From: Macrocystis pyrifera | Lineage: Eukaryota; Sar; Phaeophyceae; Laminariales; Laminariaceae | Length of the DNA: 64,000 bases | Direction: 5' to 3' | Assembly: GCA_031763025.1 (NCBI GenBank) | Contig: JASSKH010000031.1 | Location: 1,426,001-1,490,000, forward strand | Shown: positions 40,667 through 52,950 of the stretch, piece after piece | How the letters are laid out: each line of letters begins with the position of its first letter | How positions within the stretch are numbered: position 1 is the first letter of the stretch | Made by a program: the position numbers and the translations under genes | Notes under the pieces: model-generated | Database searches by the model: none | What the model saw: the letters and a program-made list of their open reading frames with translations, nothing else | Told to the model about the DNA's origin: nothing

Positions 40667-43600
40667 TCAGTTGGTCTCGCACACAACCACGACATCCTCG
40701 GCCTCAGCCCACCCTTGCAGCCTGGGGGAGTCCAGCAGCCACGGGGAAGGTGAAAACGACGACGGTAGCGATAACGGTGGAGAAAGCGCGGCACCGCCCC
40801 GACCCTCGCCGTCGCCAGCCCCGTCTGCAAGTGGCTTTTGAGAGACACCATCGCCACCGCCTCTACCGTCTCCGCTGCCCCGGTGGTTGTGGCTGTGTTG
40901 TTCGTGTTGATTGTAGGTGTGGTGGTAGTGGTGTTGTTGGGGGTTGCGGTTTCGGCGGTGACGGTGATTCGGAAAAGCGAGGTAGGGTGAGGCCGGCACG
41001 GCCTCCTTCGTGACGCCAAGGACGCCGTTCGAGAGGCTCAGGTCGTCGTCCAGCACCCAGCGACCGCCGCTAGCGTCCGCCCAGTAGAGACACAGCACGA
41101 TGCCGTCCGCCGCCGCCCCCGGCCCACCCAGTTGTTGCTGTTGGTCTCCCGACGTCGGGGGTGTCAGTGGGGCCGCATCGTCTGGCGTCCGCACCAACGG
41201 CGTCTCCAAAGAAGAGAAAACGCCTCCGGAGGCCTCGCCCCAAGCGGAAACAGAGTCCGTCCGACCGGCGGAAACCGAGTCGGTCCGATCAGGGGTGACC
41301 GAATCTATTCGATCGAGGATAACCGAACCTGTCCGACCGGGAGCTACCGCATCAGTCCAATCGGCGGAAACCGAATCAGTCCAATCGGCGGAAACAAAAT
41401 CTGTCCGATCGGGGACAGCTGCATCTATCCGACCGTAAGATACCGAATCAGTTCCACCGAGGGTAACCGAATCTGAAGGGTCGGACGTGCCCTGCCCTTC
41501 CCCGCCCTCGCATTCCTCGTCCTTGCCAAAAAGCGGCAGGATGGCGCGCTCCAGGAAATAAACAGGTGCTTCGATAAGCGGGGTCGCAGGCGGGTCGGTC
41601 CCCGGAGCAACACGTGCTTCGCGCACTAGCGTCAGCGTGTAGAGCCCCGCCCACGAGGCCTGGACATCGTTTCCCGAGAGAACCAGCCCGCTGCACGAAG
41701 GGGGTAGCGCGGGTCCGCGCTCCCGGTCGTTTACGGCGGGTGGAGGGCGGCGGTAGTCGGAGGTTTCACGCTGGGCTGCAGGTTTAGAGGTTGATCCCAG
41801 CTGTTCGCCGCCACCGCTTTTACTAGCCAGCGGTGTTTGTGCCCCGTGCTCGGTCTGTTGTACGCTTGGAGCACGTGAGGTATCTTCTGTGTGTCTTACG
41901 TGATTTGGCGCAACCGTCGACGGCGCCATCGTCGATGCAGCCGCCACCGATAAGGCCGGTACCGGCTGCGATGCCGCTACCGCTGCCGCGTTTGTATATT
42001 CGCTTGAAAGGGTCGGAGTGCCTCCTTGCGCCGGAAAAAACGGAAACATATCCGGCGTCACCCTCCCTCCCCCGGCCCCGCCCCTTCTCCCTCCTCGATT
42101 TTTTCGATGCTGCCGTGCCCGTGTCACACGGCCCATCCTCCCACCCCCCCCCCTCCGTGGCAGAAGTGACGCTGCTCGAGGCCATGGCCTTGCATGCGGT
42201 GGTCGCGGCTCTCTCGGACGCCGCGGCACGCCAGGCGTCCCGTCGGGCTTGCCGGTCATCTCCGTCCGAGAGAAACACAAGGCTGTTCTCTGCCGACCCC
42301 AGGGTCTTAGCGAACGCGTCGGGGTCGACGCCCACGACCAGCCTCTGCGTCGCCGGGGGCCTCACCCGCTGCCGCCACCGCCTCCACTTCAGGTCACCGA
42401 AATCGCGGTTCCACGCAAGATTCGCCACTCCAGCGGTCGGCTCGATTGCTCCGGGATATGTCTTTCCGCGGCGAGAGTTATCTGCGTCGGCACCCGGAGG
42501 CGATGCCCCCACCGACGCTCCCGTCGTCGCCGCTGTTGTCACCGTCGCCACGTCTCTTGCAGGGAAGAACGGGGAGAACCTTGTGGTGTCGGGTTGCCGA
42601 CCGTCGACATCGGTGGTTGCAGGCTTTGGACAGCCGGTCGTCGAAGACCCGGCTCTGCTGTGTGACGGGCTCGCGACCGCCTGCGCACCGCCAGGCGCCG
42701 CCGCGGTCGCAATATCTCGCGCGTCGCTTTCACCACTGCGTTCGTCCGCCGCCGCTGTCCAAGCGTGCGGCGCACTAGCCGCCGCCGTCTGCATCGTTCC
42801 TAGCTTGACCCTCTGGTTTTTCCCTCTCTTTTCCCGCCTCTCAACCATGGTGGGCTCATAGCCCGGACTTGGCCGCTGCCGCGCGTACTCTAGCGGCGCG
42901 GCCGAGGGGAATGCCGAGCGCTGCCGGGGCGGGGGAGGGGCCAGCAAGGCGCCAACGGCGAAGGCCGTCACGGCGACGGACGCGAGCAATGCGAACCCCG
43001 CGGCAGAAAGGACGCCGCTGCCGCTGCTGCCGCTGCCGTTGACGCCGCTGCTGCCGCCGCTTCTGCCGTCGCTGCCACTGCTGCCACCACTGCCGCCGTT
43101 GCCATTGCCGGCCGCCTTATCAAAGCGGTTTGTGTAGAACCCATCGCCGAGCCCGCTGCTGAAATCGACATTCTTACCGCGCCCCTTCCCACTCTTCGCC
43201 CACTCCGAGCTACCACCACTCGCGCCGTTTTCACGACGATCTTGGCCCATGAGTAAGTCTCGCGAGGCGTTAAGCGTCCGACACCTCGCAGTTCCGACGC
43301 CCTCTTCCGCGGATTCCCGGTTGAGGCGGCGCGGGGGGGGCAGGGTGGCGGTGGCGAATCGCTCCGACTCTGCCATTTGGCGGTCTTCATTCCAGTCTCT
43401 CGTCTCGCAGTCCACACCGAATAAGTCGGCGGCTTCTTCACTCCTTCGGCTGCGACTGTTGCTGCCGCCATCGTCGCCGCCCCCGTCACCGTGGCTGCGG
43501 TTACCCTGGCTGCGGATACCGCGGCTGCCGCTTCCACCACTACGGCCGCCATGCCACTCCTCCCGCCAGAACGCGCGCGGTTGCGGTGGAGAGTATGCTT

Positions 43601-44150
43601 CCCCCTCCCTCTCCCCCTTCTCCTCCTCGTCCCCCTCGTGATGGAACCGACCGGAGGGGGGGCTGGTGAGCCCCAGAGCCCCCCTCCCTGCGCTGCGGAC
43701 GTCGACGGGGCTGCCACCGCTGCCGCCGCTGCCGAGGTACGACAGCGAGCCCCCCCCCGCGCCAATCGTTGTCGCACGGCTCTGCGAGGAGCCAATCGTT
43801 GTCGCGCCGACATCCGGCCCTCCGAGCCAAGACAGCCCTTCCGCTGTTCTCGCTAGAAACGGCGGGGACTGCTGGGAGTGACCCCCTGGCCCCCGCCAGC
43901 TCTCAGATGACAGAGGCCCCGTGTGCTCGGAGAGGGGACCCGCGTGCGACATCTCGGGAGATGAGCTGGCTTGCAGACGAACGTTGTTGGCGGGGCTCAG
44001 GGGAGAAGGGCTTCGAGGGGAAGGCGCTGCCGCGGGGGAGAAGGGTGTGGTGCCCTTAGGAGCTACGGTAAGGGGTGGTGGCAGGTTGCCTCGAAGTAGG
44101 CGCCTCGGCGTCCTCCGGTGCAAGTCGCTTTTTGCGAGAGAGGAAAACAT
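40667..44150 (-). CDS. Long low-complexity membrane protein (unrecognised), frame change at a G run
   Basis: The ATG at 44150 starts MFSSLAKSDLHRRTPRRLLR; the frame stays open for 775 codons to 41823. Residues 379-404 form one membrane segment (SAAGFALLASVAVTAFAVGA). Before it lie Gly/Ser/Arg-rich stretches; after it, QRLVVGVDPDAFAKTLGSAE looks folded. Near a run of C at 42143-42152 the better frame shifts by one base and then runs to 40667, with SWAGLYTLTLVREARV ... EAPVYFLER, ten copies of an 8-residue repeat, then LYWADASGGRWVLDDDLSL. A homopolymer error or an intron would join the two parts into a protein of about 1,150 residues. The large frames on the opposite strand have no conserved features. 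Confidence 0.6.
41250..41475. repeat. 24-bp in-frame coding minisatellite
   Basis: Period 24 bp, about ten units. On the minus strand each gives an 8-residue unit such as TDSVSADW, TDAVAPGR or TDSVSAGR. It separates two halves of a possible domain (EAPVYFLER and LYWADASGGRWVLD). Confidence 0.85.
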
Positions 44151-44348
44151 CAAGGCAAGCGGGGGAGAGACGGGGAGAGAATCAGGGGAAGCAAGAGCGA
44201 GGTACTAAGACAATGGGGGACAAGGGAGGCACCAAGCGAGACGAGAACGACATAAGCAAGCACGGCAAAGGGAAACAAAGAAAACTCGTCGTGATCTCAA
44301 CACATACTGCGTCTGGCTGAGCATCAGCTACACATATATAGCGAGACA

Positions 44349-44458
44349 CTATTACGGGGAATCATATTATATAGGACCTACGGTACACACAAGAAACTAT
44401 ATATTTCGCTATTTTTACTAACAATACTTGGTCCTATTTACTATGGTCCCCCGTAATA
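44349..44458. mobile_element. Palindromic MITE family C, copy 6
   Basis: ctattacggggaatcatatt to ctatggtcccccgtaata, about 200 bp upstream of the start of the minus-strand gene. Confidence 0.85.
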
Positions 44459-44939
44459 AACGTACTGGGTACGAAAGAGCACATCACAACCCAACCAGCA
44501 AAGAGAAAAAATCATAAAAATTACCAAAGAAGAAAACAGGATTCTTAAAGAGAAACAAGGACTTTCGGACTGCGTACTCGTACGACAGTACACAGGACGC
44601 CCACCATTAGTTCGAAACATGTACGCTGGCTCTGGTTGGATTTTTTACCTGGGAAAGGGTGCATTATACAGTACCTTCAGGATAACGGCTCCAGAATTTT
44701 CTATTGTCTAATACTTTCCTAAATGTCAGCCTGGCCCTCTCAGTTATCATGCTCTTACAGCAGTAGTCCCTAGGTCCCCTGTACTGCGTCCCCACCGAGC
44801 CAAACGAGCTACGTAGGTGAACCAAGCGATAGAGCGCGAGGGGACGCGACTCGTTCTGGGATACACGCGTTGCTGTGGGGGTAGTTCGAAGCGCCGTGCT
44901 CGTAAGGTAGAGGGGGGTGTACTCGTAGAAAGGGGGAGG

Positions 44940-45335
44940 GGGGGGGGGGGGGTACTCATGCCATGCATGGCCATAGGTAGTCGTATGTCGATAGACCCTC
45001 GCATCCCTACATGCCGGGACGGAGCACGTTGGGTGTTTACCGACCAGGCAGACATTGCATGCACGAAGCACGAAGGGTCGTGAGTTGTTGGACGGGTCGA
45101 GCGAAGAGTGAGACTCATCCTACGTACTATTACGGGGGTCCATAGTTAATAGGACCTATGGTATACATAAAAACCTATATATTTACTTATATTTACTAAC
45201 AAATTTTGGTCCCGTTAACTATGGACCCCCGAAATAAAAAGAGCCACTTGTAATGCGGCCGTTCTTACATACGGATGGCAGCGTCGAATACATTGATTTG
45301 TTTTCTAGTGTGGCAACTTCCATGGTCACTAGATT
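44940..45335 (-). mobile_element. Poly(C)-tailed SINE-like element, copy 11, split by a family C MITE
   Basis: G tract and atgccatgcatggccatagg at the left, broken at 45126 by a 110 bp palindrome, then resuming aagagccacttgtaatgcgg and acggatggcagcgtcgaata. Confidence 0.78.
45127..45236. mobile_element. Palindromic MITE family C, copy 7 (inside SINE-like copy 11)
   Basis: ctattacgggggtccatagt to ctatggacccccgaaata. Its position inside copy 11 shows that it is younger than that copy. Confidence 0.85.
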
Positions 45336-45417
45336 TTACCGAGGGGCCCCCTCAACTGAGGCACCCAATAGACAATAGACGTACATGCATACAGCAGTAC
45401 AGCCAGGTAGAGCAGTA

Positions 45418-45700
45418 TTGCTAGGGCTAGGCACTGACTGACTCAGGCAGTAGCGGTTATACTGCCGTCAAAACCAATCAGTATACTGGATTGTAACGGT
45501 ATACTGTTTACCTCTCTACTCTCTCCTCCCGAAACGCATTTTGTGGGTCTCCGTACTATAATATGGCGTGTTTCTTGGGCGTACGTAAGATAAAACTAGT
45601 GGCGAATATACTGGCCAGGTCAATCAGTGGTTTACTACTGCCAGTGCATACCGTGCCAGTACCCAGCCCTGAGCACAGCAGTACTTTAAACCGGGTACCT
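45418..45700 (+). repeat. Dispersed repeat family I, copy 2
   Basis: Collinear with 9398-9660, including ctctcctcccgaaacgcatt and ataatatggcgtgtttcttg. Confidence 0.7.
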
Positions 45701-46301
45701 GGTACCAGGTATACTGCTGTACTGGCTGTATAGATGGGGTTGGCAGCGATCCTCGTGGCATCGATAAGTGCTGGCTGAGACGCCCGCGAAGATTGGTAGA
45801 CAAAAAACCCACTCGTGCAAGCGTCTGATCAAAGCTGGCCCTCGTTGCTGCGGCAGTTTGGCAGCCTTTGAGTCCTAATGCCACTGGCAAGCTGTTCCTA
45901 CCGTTATTAATGATACAATAGTGGGCGCCCATTGTGAAGAGCAAAAAAGGCTCAGATCGGCACGCACGATCAGAAAATCAAATTGGGTTGAAAACACGCA
46001 GATCAACAGTGGGGCCAATTCTGAATCCTATACAAAAGAGTTACTGCTGTAGACATGTAGATCAAGGTCGGAAAAAAAGACATTTAACCCCTTCAGTACC
46101 GCAGTCCCGAGTTGGGGACAAACCAGTCTAATTCCAAGTGATTTGCCCCCAAAACGGGACTGCGGTACTAAAAGGGTTAAGCCTGGACACCAAAATCTCA
46201 ACAACGGGCGCCCAATATGTACCTCGTGCCTGATGCTCTCATCGACGCACGCGTGTACGTGTTCAATACCCTGTACAGAGCAGTTGTACAAGTAATACGC
46301 A

Positions 46302-46382
46302 CCGCTATGTCCGGAAAAATAAGGACGGTTTTGTCATCAATATGAATGTCTGCACGGTCCTTACATTTCAGGACAGAGTGGT
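46302..46382. mobile_element. Short palindromic element family E, copy 3
   Basis: ccgctatgtccggaaaaata and ttacatttcaggacagagtg, about 80 bp. Confidence 0.6.
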
Positions 46383-46509
46383 ATATACCAGATACTACGG
46401 CCTCCGACGCTCGCAGCTGCAAGGTGATGGTTGTTGTTGTTGTCGTGATTTCTCTTCCCATTCTATACAGTGTCTTCGCATCTTCGCCCTTCCTTTTTCT
46501 CCCCCTCCT

Positions 46510-46625
46510 AGTCGTAACTCAGGGGCCACATAGCAGAGAGAGGCCCTCCTCTCCCCTCCCTACGGTCCGTGCCTTTATTTTTATCGCGAGAAATTATTCA
46601 GACCTCGTCGACTCGCGTCCAATTT
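46510..46625. repeat. Dispersed repeat family L, copy 3
   Basis: gtaactcaggggccacatag, tttttatcgcgagaaattat and cctcgtcgactcgcgtccaa. Confidence 0.6.
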
Positions 46626-46992
46626 TTGGGGTCATGCAAGGGTCATGTGGAGATGGTGGACAAACCAAGTAAGAAATCTAGAGCATTCGTACTCTATTAC
46701 GTAGCGACTATTTACGCCACGCCGAAGGGTAATCAGCGCAGAAGTTGGGCTAGGATACGGCCTGTAGGGGCTACATCATGCTTTACGATGCACCTGTGGC
46801 GTGGCAGCTGGCCCGGGAGAGGCAGCTGACGGGATAGATACAGCAGCAGCAGTAGATCAGGGGCAAGGGCATGTGCTCAAAGAAATGAACCGTTTCGGTT
46901 GACAAGAAAAGGTGCCCCAGGGCGGGTACAAGTACTCATTCGTCGTTTGTGTTGAGCTGAATCGATTTTCAAAAATATTCAATCCCCCTTAC

Positions 46993-47111
46993 CGCATAAC
47001 GCCGGCAATCCATTGCCTGTCTCGCTCCTGGTGGGCGTGCATTAGCTGCCAATCTCTCAGCTTCGAAGCACTGTCTGGTCTATCGACCTCGCAATCACCC
47101 TCGTCGTCCAT
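46993..47111 (-). CDS. First exon of an unrecognised gene
   Basis: ATG at 47111: MDDEGDCEVDRPDSASKLRD, then WQLMHAHQERDRQWIAGVM, donor ATGCG|gtaagg in phase 2. The acidic start, the length and the strong donor make it a credible exon 1. The next exon was not identified between 46992 and 44460. It diverges from the PHD-finger gene with 351 bp between the starts. Confidence 0.6.
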
Positions 47112-47462
47112 CCTAGTGACAACCTCTCCCTACTTGGAAGCAAGGGATGGTCAAACGTGACGTTGATTTTTTATTTTGTACTTTTGGGGCGTTCCACAAA
47201 ACATCCCTACGCGTGTTTTGTAGGGAGTCGGGTAGTTTAACTTTCAACATGCAGGCTCGTGCCACCCGCACCCACCTTGCACCTTGCCACATGTCCGACC
47301 GTTGAGCCCGAGAAACGAACTATACCCGCTGAAGCTATCGCGTAACTCACGCTGGCTACCTTGCGGGCGCGGTGGTTGCAAAACCAATCCGCGCCCACAG
47401 ACGCGCGGAAGTAAATAATTTCGAGAGGAAGCCGGCAATCCCTGAAGGCCCTTCTTCGACGT
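47112..47462. promoter_or_regulatory. Divergent promoter region of the PHD-finger gene and the minus-strand exon
   Basis: 351 bp between two opposed ATGs. No TATA box or repeat element is recognised in it. Role inferred from arrangement. Confidence 0.4.
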
Positions 47463-49838
47463 ATGGGTCCTACAGGGGAAGAAGGTATGGAGACGACCAA
47501 GACAGCAACGCCTATGCCACCGGCTGGACACGCGATTTCGGGGGAGATCCCCGATATCGTTTCGAAGACGGCGAGGCAAGTAGCCCGCGCCGCGGCCGTC
47601 CCCCACGAGACCAAGAGCGCCTCGGCGATGAATTCCCCCCCGTCTGTTTTCGTCCCAACAACGGACGCCGAGATGGCGGATATCTCTGGAACGAGTCAAT
47701 CTCCCCCCCTCTCCCCCTCCCCCTCCCTCTCCCCCTCCCCGGAGCAAAGCCAGGCTCCACGAGGTAGCAGAGAGAACGGTCGCCGCCCGCCCACTAGCGG
47801 TGGGAAGGGCCGCGCCGTGAAAGAGACCGATGCCCAAGTCAGCACTGTACAGCAGTGCGAGGGCTCGCCTGGCCTTCTTCCAGGCGTGTCCCCTGTCTCT
47901 CTCCCACACTCGGTTCAAGACGCCGCCCCCGTGCGAAAATCCTGACTTCATGTGCGGTGCCTGCGACACAGCCGGGACGGGCAGATCGACGGCCTGCTGT
48001 CGTTCGTGCAATCGAATTTATCACCTCCAATGCGCGGGGTACGACTCCAAGCTGCACCAAAACCCGCCACCCGACTGGGTGTGCGCAGACTGCCCCGACG
48101 GGGCCAGGGGCGCCGGAGACGAAGAAGTCCACACTTTCTTCAGGGGCAAGGGCGCAATTGTTCAAGGCGGCCGTACATGGTGCTCTCTCTGCCTTCTGAG
48201 CAAGGTGCCGGACATGGAGACCGGGACGAAGAGGGACCGTTGCCACAAGTGTGGCATGAAGGTCCACGGCGCCTGCCTAGACCAATACCCCCGTGCCACG
48301 GATGGTAGCTGGGACTGCCACGAGTGCCAGCGGAGGCGAGACGGGGTGGCTTTCGACGGGCCCGTCTGGGCGCGCCTGCGGAAGGCGGCGGCGGCGGAGA
48401 TGCGGGAAGGAGTGAAGACGGCGAGGTCGGCGAGGGCGGCGAAGGCCGCAGCGAAGGCGGTAGCGAAGGCAGCGGAAAGTTCCTCCCCAAGGGCTTGCCG
48501 TGCGCCGTCGAAGTATACTGGAGCTACCTCCACCTCCACCACACCTGCTACCGCTACCGCCGCCACGGGGAAGGTGGTGACTGGGAAGTCACGGCGGAGA
48601 CGAATCCAAATGATTGAGGAAAGCGACGACGAAGAAATGTCGGCGGAGGCGTTGTCGCCAGAGGCAACGAAGAATGAGAACGTGGGCGAGGGAATGGCGA
48701 GGTTTCCGGCGAGGCCGTTTGACCCAGCCCTGGGAGAGCGAGGAGGCCGCAAGATGGCGATCTCTTTTCTTCCACCGCCCCCTCCTATGCCCGCTTCCGT
48801 GGCTGGAAGGGTGTTGCTCATGGACGAAGACAGTGAATACGCTGTTAACAGCCATGACGGTGTCGACCAGGGCGATGTTGTGACGCCGCAGTCGAACTGC
48901 GCAGGAATATTCACCCCCGCCGTCGCCGCCGCCGACAAGGTTGGGGCTAGCCCTTCGGGTGGTAAGCCCTCCTCCTCGACCGACATGGTCCACTCGTGGA
49001 AAGCCGCCGCAGCTACCGACGCCGCCGACGCCACGGCGGCGGCGGCCGCTACTGCCGCGCCTGCATCCATCTCCGATGCGCTGTCGAGCCACAGCAAGCC
49101 CTTGTTGGCCGTAACCGGCGGCGGTGATGATGTCGATAGTGATATTGATGTTTGTGGTTCTGGCGTTGCCCGTGTAGGTGGTGATGGTGCTGCTGCTGCG
49201 GTTGCTGCGGATGCTGCTGGGGCTACGCTTGCTGGCGCTGCGGCTGTTTCTGCCGGTGCTGGTGGAGCTGCGGCTGCCGCTGCTGCTGCTGCTGCCGGTG
49301 GCGCTACCGTTGCTGGTGGTGCTGCTGCTGGTGCCGCGGCTGCGGATGGGTCAACGGTAACTGCGCCGGGTTTCGGTGTCGGAGCGACGGTGGCCCGAGA
49401 CGAAACAGACGCGGGAGCGGTAAACCGTGTGCAGCGGACGAAGGCCACAGTGAAGTCGTCGTCGTCGTCGTCGTCTGGGGGCGGAGGCAAGAAGAAGGGT
49501 TTACTAACGTGCCAGGCCTGCGAGAAAGCGGGTAAGGCAAGTACTGGGAAGACGTGTGGCCGCTGCCATAAGTGGTGGCACAGCACCGCTTTCTGCGCCG
49601 GAGCTAACGCTTGCCCTGGTTCCGGGGAATGGGTCGGCACCTGGAAGTGCCTAGGGTGTCTCGTTCAGTGGGAGGAAGAAATCAAGGATCGTGCGGCGAA
49701 GGTGGTGGTGGCGTGGCGCGCGAGCACGAGGAGAGGAGGGCGAGGAGCGCCGCTTCGCGCGAGGTGGCACGGTCGGCAGCGGCGGCGGAGAGCTTAGCCA
49801 ACCGGAGGCACGGGTTCGCGGTGGGGACTGTCGCCTTG
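47463..49838 (+). CDS. Protein with three PHD-like zinc fingers (chromatin-associated, putative)
   Basis: Exon 1 47463-47816 (MGPTGEEGMETTKTATPMPP, Ser/Pro-rich) probably splices at GCGCC|gtgaaa to acceptor cttccag|GCG at 47884, phase 0, 67 bp intron; a frame change at a C5 run is the alternative. Finger 1 (about 47952-48096): MCGAC, CCRSC, HLQC, WVCADC, a C4HC3 PHD pattern. Finger 2 (48178-48327): WCSLC, CHKC, VHGAC, WDCHEC. Then an Ala/Lys helix, basic KSRRRRIQM with EESDDEE, a poly-Ala/Gly stretch, and finger 3 (49511-49659): CQACEKAG, CGRC, WWHSTAFC, WKCLGC. PHD fingers usually read histone tails, so a nuclear role is inferred. The plain frame stops at 49797, but the neighbouring frame reads REHEERRARSAASREVARSA to a donor at 49838, suggesting a frame error and further exons. 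Confidence 0.78.
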
Positions 49839-50457
49839 GTGAGTTGGGCTTGAACGCGGCACCGGGCTACCGGGCGGGAGGGGGGGGAAGGGGGGGTGTA
49901 AGGGGATGTAAGGCTTTGCTCGCTTGCCCCTGTGGACAGGCGGTGTGTAGGATGTATTATGTCAGTACCAGGTATTTTGGATACGTATGTAACAGGTACG
50001 TGCATGTTTTGGTCGCGTGCACGCAAACCGTAAGGCACATACACCGGTTATACAAACTCAATCCAAACCTCCGGTGTGCACCCAGAAGGACAAAACTCGC
50101 ACACGCCAACACTCCTAAAACCTAGACCCATACAGGTGAGTTCTGTTTGTAGAACCCTAACCCTCTGTGATGCGTACGTGATCATTTCACCATAAAACAA
50201 GACTTGTCCCGAAAAATCGGCCAGGCCAAGAAATGTGCCAATATTCCAATCACTTTTGTTGCTGTTGTTGAAGACAAGATCGTTTCAACGATGAACCCCT
50301 ACCTGGCACGTAACGAAAACGGTGTACTGGTAAATGTACTTTTGCTTCTTATTCGTTTTACATTGAAAACAAGATCCCCTTCCAAAAGCAAACAATCTGT
50401 TCCCGAGCAATGGATCGTTCCATCGTTTTGTCCGTTCTTCTCGTTTCCGATGCTTGA

Positions 50458-50723
50458 CAGCTCGGACTAATCATGATTTTGTGCTGTAGGTCATTTTGTT
50501 CCTCACCTGTCGTTGTGAGCTGTTGCGCATGTTCTGCATAGTAGTACAGATCCAACCCAGGAAGCATGTGCTACTGCTGTATAAGATGCAGACTGTTCGT
50601 GTCCCACCGGGCAACATGGGCTGCACTTCGTGGTAGATTGGACAAGATCGGGAACATATCCGCCATGAAATAGGTACTGTAGGTCATGAGGTGAGAATGA
50701 TCTGTCCGAGGTGGTGGGCACTT
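50458..50723. mobile_element. MITE-like family D, copy 8
   Basis: cagctcggactaatcatgat to aatgatctgtccgaggtggt. Confidence 0.65.
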
Positions 50724-50782
50724 CATACTACGAGGTAGATAATCATTTTGGCCGCTAACCCCAACCACTCTGTCCGAAAATG

Positions 50783-51640
50783 TAAGGCCGGATCTTATTA
50801 TGCAAAAAAAAATTTGTGATTGAAAACGGAAGGAAGTCGGATTTTTCATCGGCGACAAATCCCATCACATCGTTATTCGATGTGCCATCTTATTTTGTTT
50901 TTTTTTATGGGGGATGTAAAAAAACAGATACAACTGAGAGTTTGATTTCAACGACACGAACGAGTCATTCACTCCGGGTTGGGCGATCAATCTCCACCAC
51001 CAGCTCCTCGAAGGAAGGAACAGAATGTGGAACCTCCTGCGGAGATGCGTAAGGGGTTTGCTAGTCGCTGAACCAGCAAGGAGCTCTCGCTCCCACGGAG
51101 CATGAGCTGCTTGCGGCGGTCGTAGTCAGAAAAAAAAACCCGTTAGATTGTATTGATACTGCTGTAGTCTCATGCTATTCGTCTCCAAAGTTGTTTAGCC
51201 TAGAGCTGCAGCTGCAGTTGGGCGGCCCCAAGGCACGCGATGGTGGCCAAGGTACTGATGCCCTCCCTCTCCGTGGTTGCCGATGCACGAGTGCTGGAGC
51301 CCAGCTATGTACAAGCGTAACCAAGCATGTAGCGTCGTGACCCGTCATGAGCCCAATCTATAACCTATACAAAATTGTACAATGCCTCCGAGGTCTTTTC
51401 ACACAAACAATTTTTATCACTTTCTGGGTTGGTCAGAAAAGGCCGCCAAAAAAAAAAAAATCATTTGATCGCATTTAATGAGTGTTAAAATATCGGAGGA
51501 TTTTTTTCCCACCAAACAGGCCCCATAAGACGCGATTTTGATAATGTCTGATCAGAAATGAGACCAGACGCCCCGAAGCCTCCGTAAACAGTTCATATAA
51601 TCATCTAAAAAAAAAAACAACATAAGATCCGGCCTAAGTA
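50783..51640. mobile_element. Inverted-end element family M
   Basis: gtaaggccggatcttatta at the left is inverted as cataagatccggcctaagt at the right, spanning about 858 bp. No long open frame. Only one copy in the window. Confidence 0.65.
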
Positions 51641-51999
51641 AGGACTGCTGTGTTATTCATACGAGTACCCGAAGGTTCCTTATATTTAGTGAAATAGTGA
51701 TACCAGGTACTCTGCATGCCACGCTTTGCGACCTCTTACAGGAATCACTCGTATTCACGTGCACCGCCCGGCTACTTGTATGTATACGTATATATACAAG
51801 GTTCCACTTCGGGATGTAGGTAGCGTAAAATCCTGGGTGCTCGCAAGGCGAAAAGGGAGTCACAGTTAACACACGTATGCTCGTAGCTGTTGTTAGCGGA
51901 AGCATGAGCCATGGCTTAGCATAATGCTCGAAGGGAAGTAATATTAGCAGTAGTCGGCAGGACCTGAGTACTACTCTTTTTGTGGTGAATGTTACACTA

Positions 52000-52500
52000 T
52001 TACATGCTCGCGGTACGACATGGGTTGACTACAGTACTGACTATACACCACTACCACTACTACGCAGATGTAGTACAGGTAGAAGCAGCATGCACCTACA
52101 AAATGCCTGGTACACTACTACGACGACTACTGACTATACTGTTAATACTGCTATATACTATTGCTAGAGCATGACCAATCGCTCATACACTACAGACATC
52201 TTCATAGTAAACAGAGAGGTCACGTAACCACGCGGCACCATGGGTTGGGGCATGACTACTGCTGTACTGTTATACTCTACACCACTGGCAGTAATACGTA
52301 GATGCAGTACAGGTAGAAGCAGCACGAATAAATACTACTGTATACACTGCTACCTACTACGAGTACTATTGCTGCTACTATAGTACTAACTTTCATAAAA
52401 CGGCAACGTAGCATGCAAGCAGTACCATGGGTTGGGGGCGTGACTACTATACTGTTACTCTTAATATACACCACGACCACTACGACGCAGATTGATGTAC
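52000..52500. repeat. Degenerate ~230 bp tandem repeat
   Basis: Units recognised by catgggttg, tacaccac and cgcagatgtagtacaggtag recur three times. In gene-free DNA. Confidence 0.65.
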
Positions 52501-52744
52501 TGCTGTAGTAAGGCTGAGTCTTCTGGGAGCCGAAACCGGAAAACAAAACAGGGTTTGTACAGAGATCCAGGATGCATTTCGTGACAGATCCGACTCATCA
52601 AATCTTATCGATGGCCCAAAAACAGAAATATCTGAAATATTTTCTGTGTTTCGATCGGAAAAGGCCTGCCCAGACAGAAGCAGACACCAGTTTTGGCCGG
52701 TCCCAGAGCTGGCCGAAACTGAGATTTTGAACCCCACACAAGAG

Positions 52745-52950
52745 GCATAACGTGACGGGCCTACTACTTGTACATATCATCGCTACTACTGCCGTACTGT
52801 CTCGGGATCTCTGACACGGTATCCCGGCATATAGCGGTAGCTAACTTAAAGCATAACGTGGCGGGTCTAGTACTTGTGCATATCATCGCTACTACTGCTG
52901 TATTCTCTCGGTATCTCTGACACGGTATCCCGGCATATAGCGGTAGCTAG
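52745..52950. repeat. 106-bp tandem duplication
   Basis: Two units starting gcataacgtg and ending atagcggtagcta, about 92% alike by eye. Confidence 0.9.

Noticed and set aside
41833-42861. 342-codon plus-strand frame
   Set aside because: Shadow of the long minus-strand protein. No domain, and its start and end coincide with minus-strand codon structure.
45624-45944. Minus-strand frame with LKGCQTAAATRASFDQTLAR
   Set aside because: Overlaps repeat family I, with no splice sites that fit the first exon at 46993-47111. Kept out for lack of support.
48162-49640. 492-codon minus-strand frame opposite the PHD-finger gene
   Set aside because: Shadow of the plus-strand codons in a high-GC exon. 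The plus strand has ordered Cys/His zinc patterns; the minus has none.
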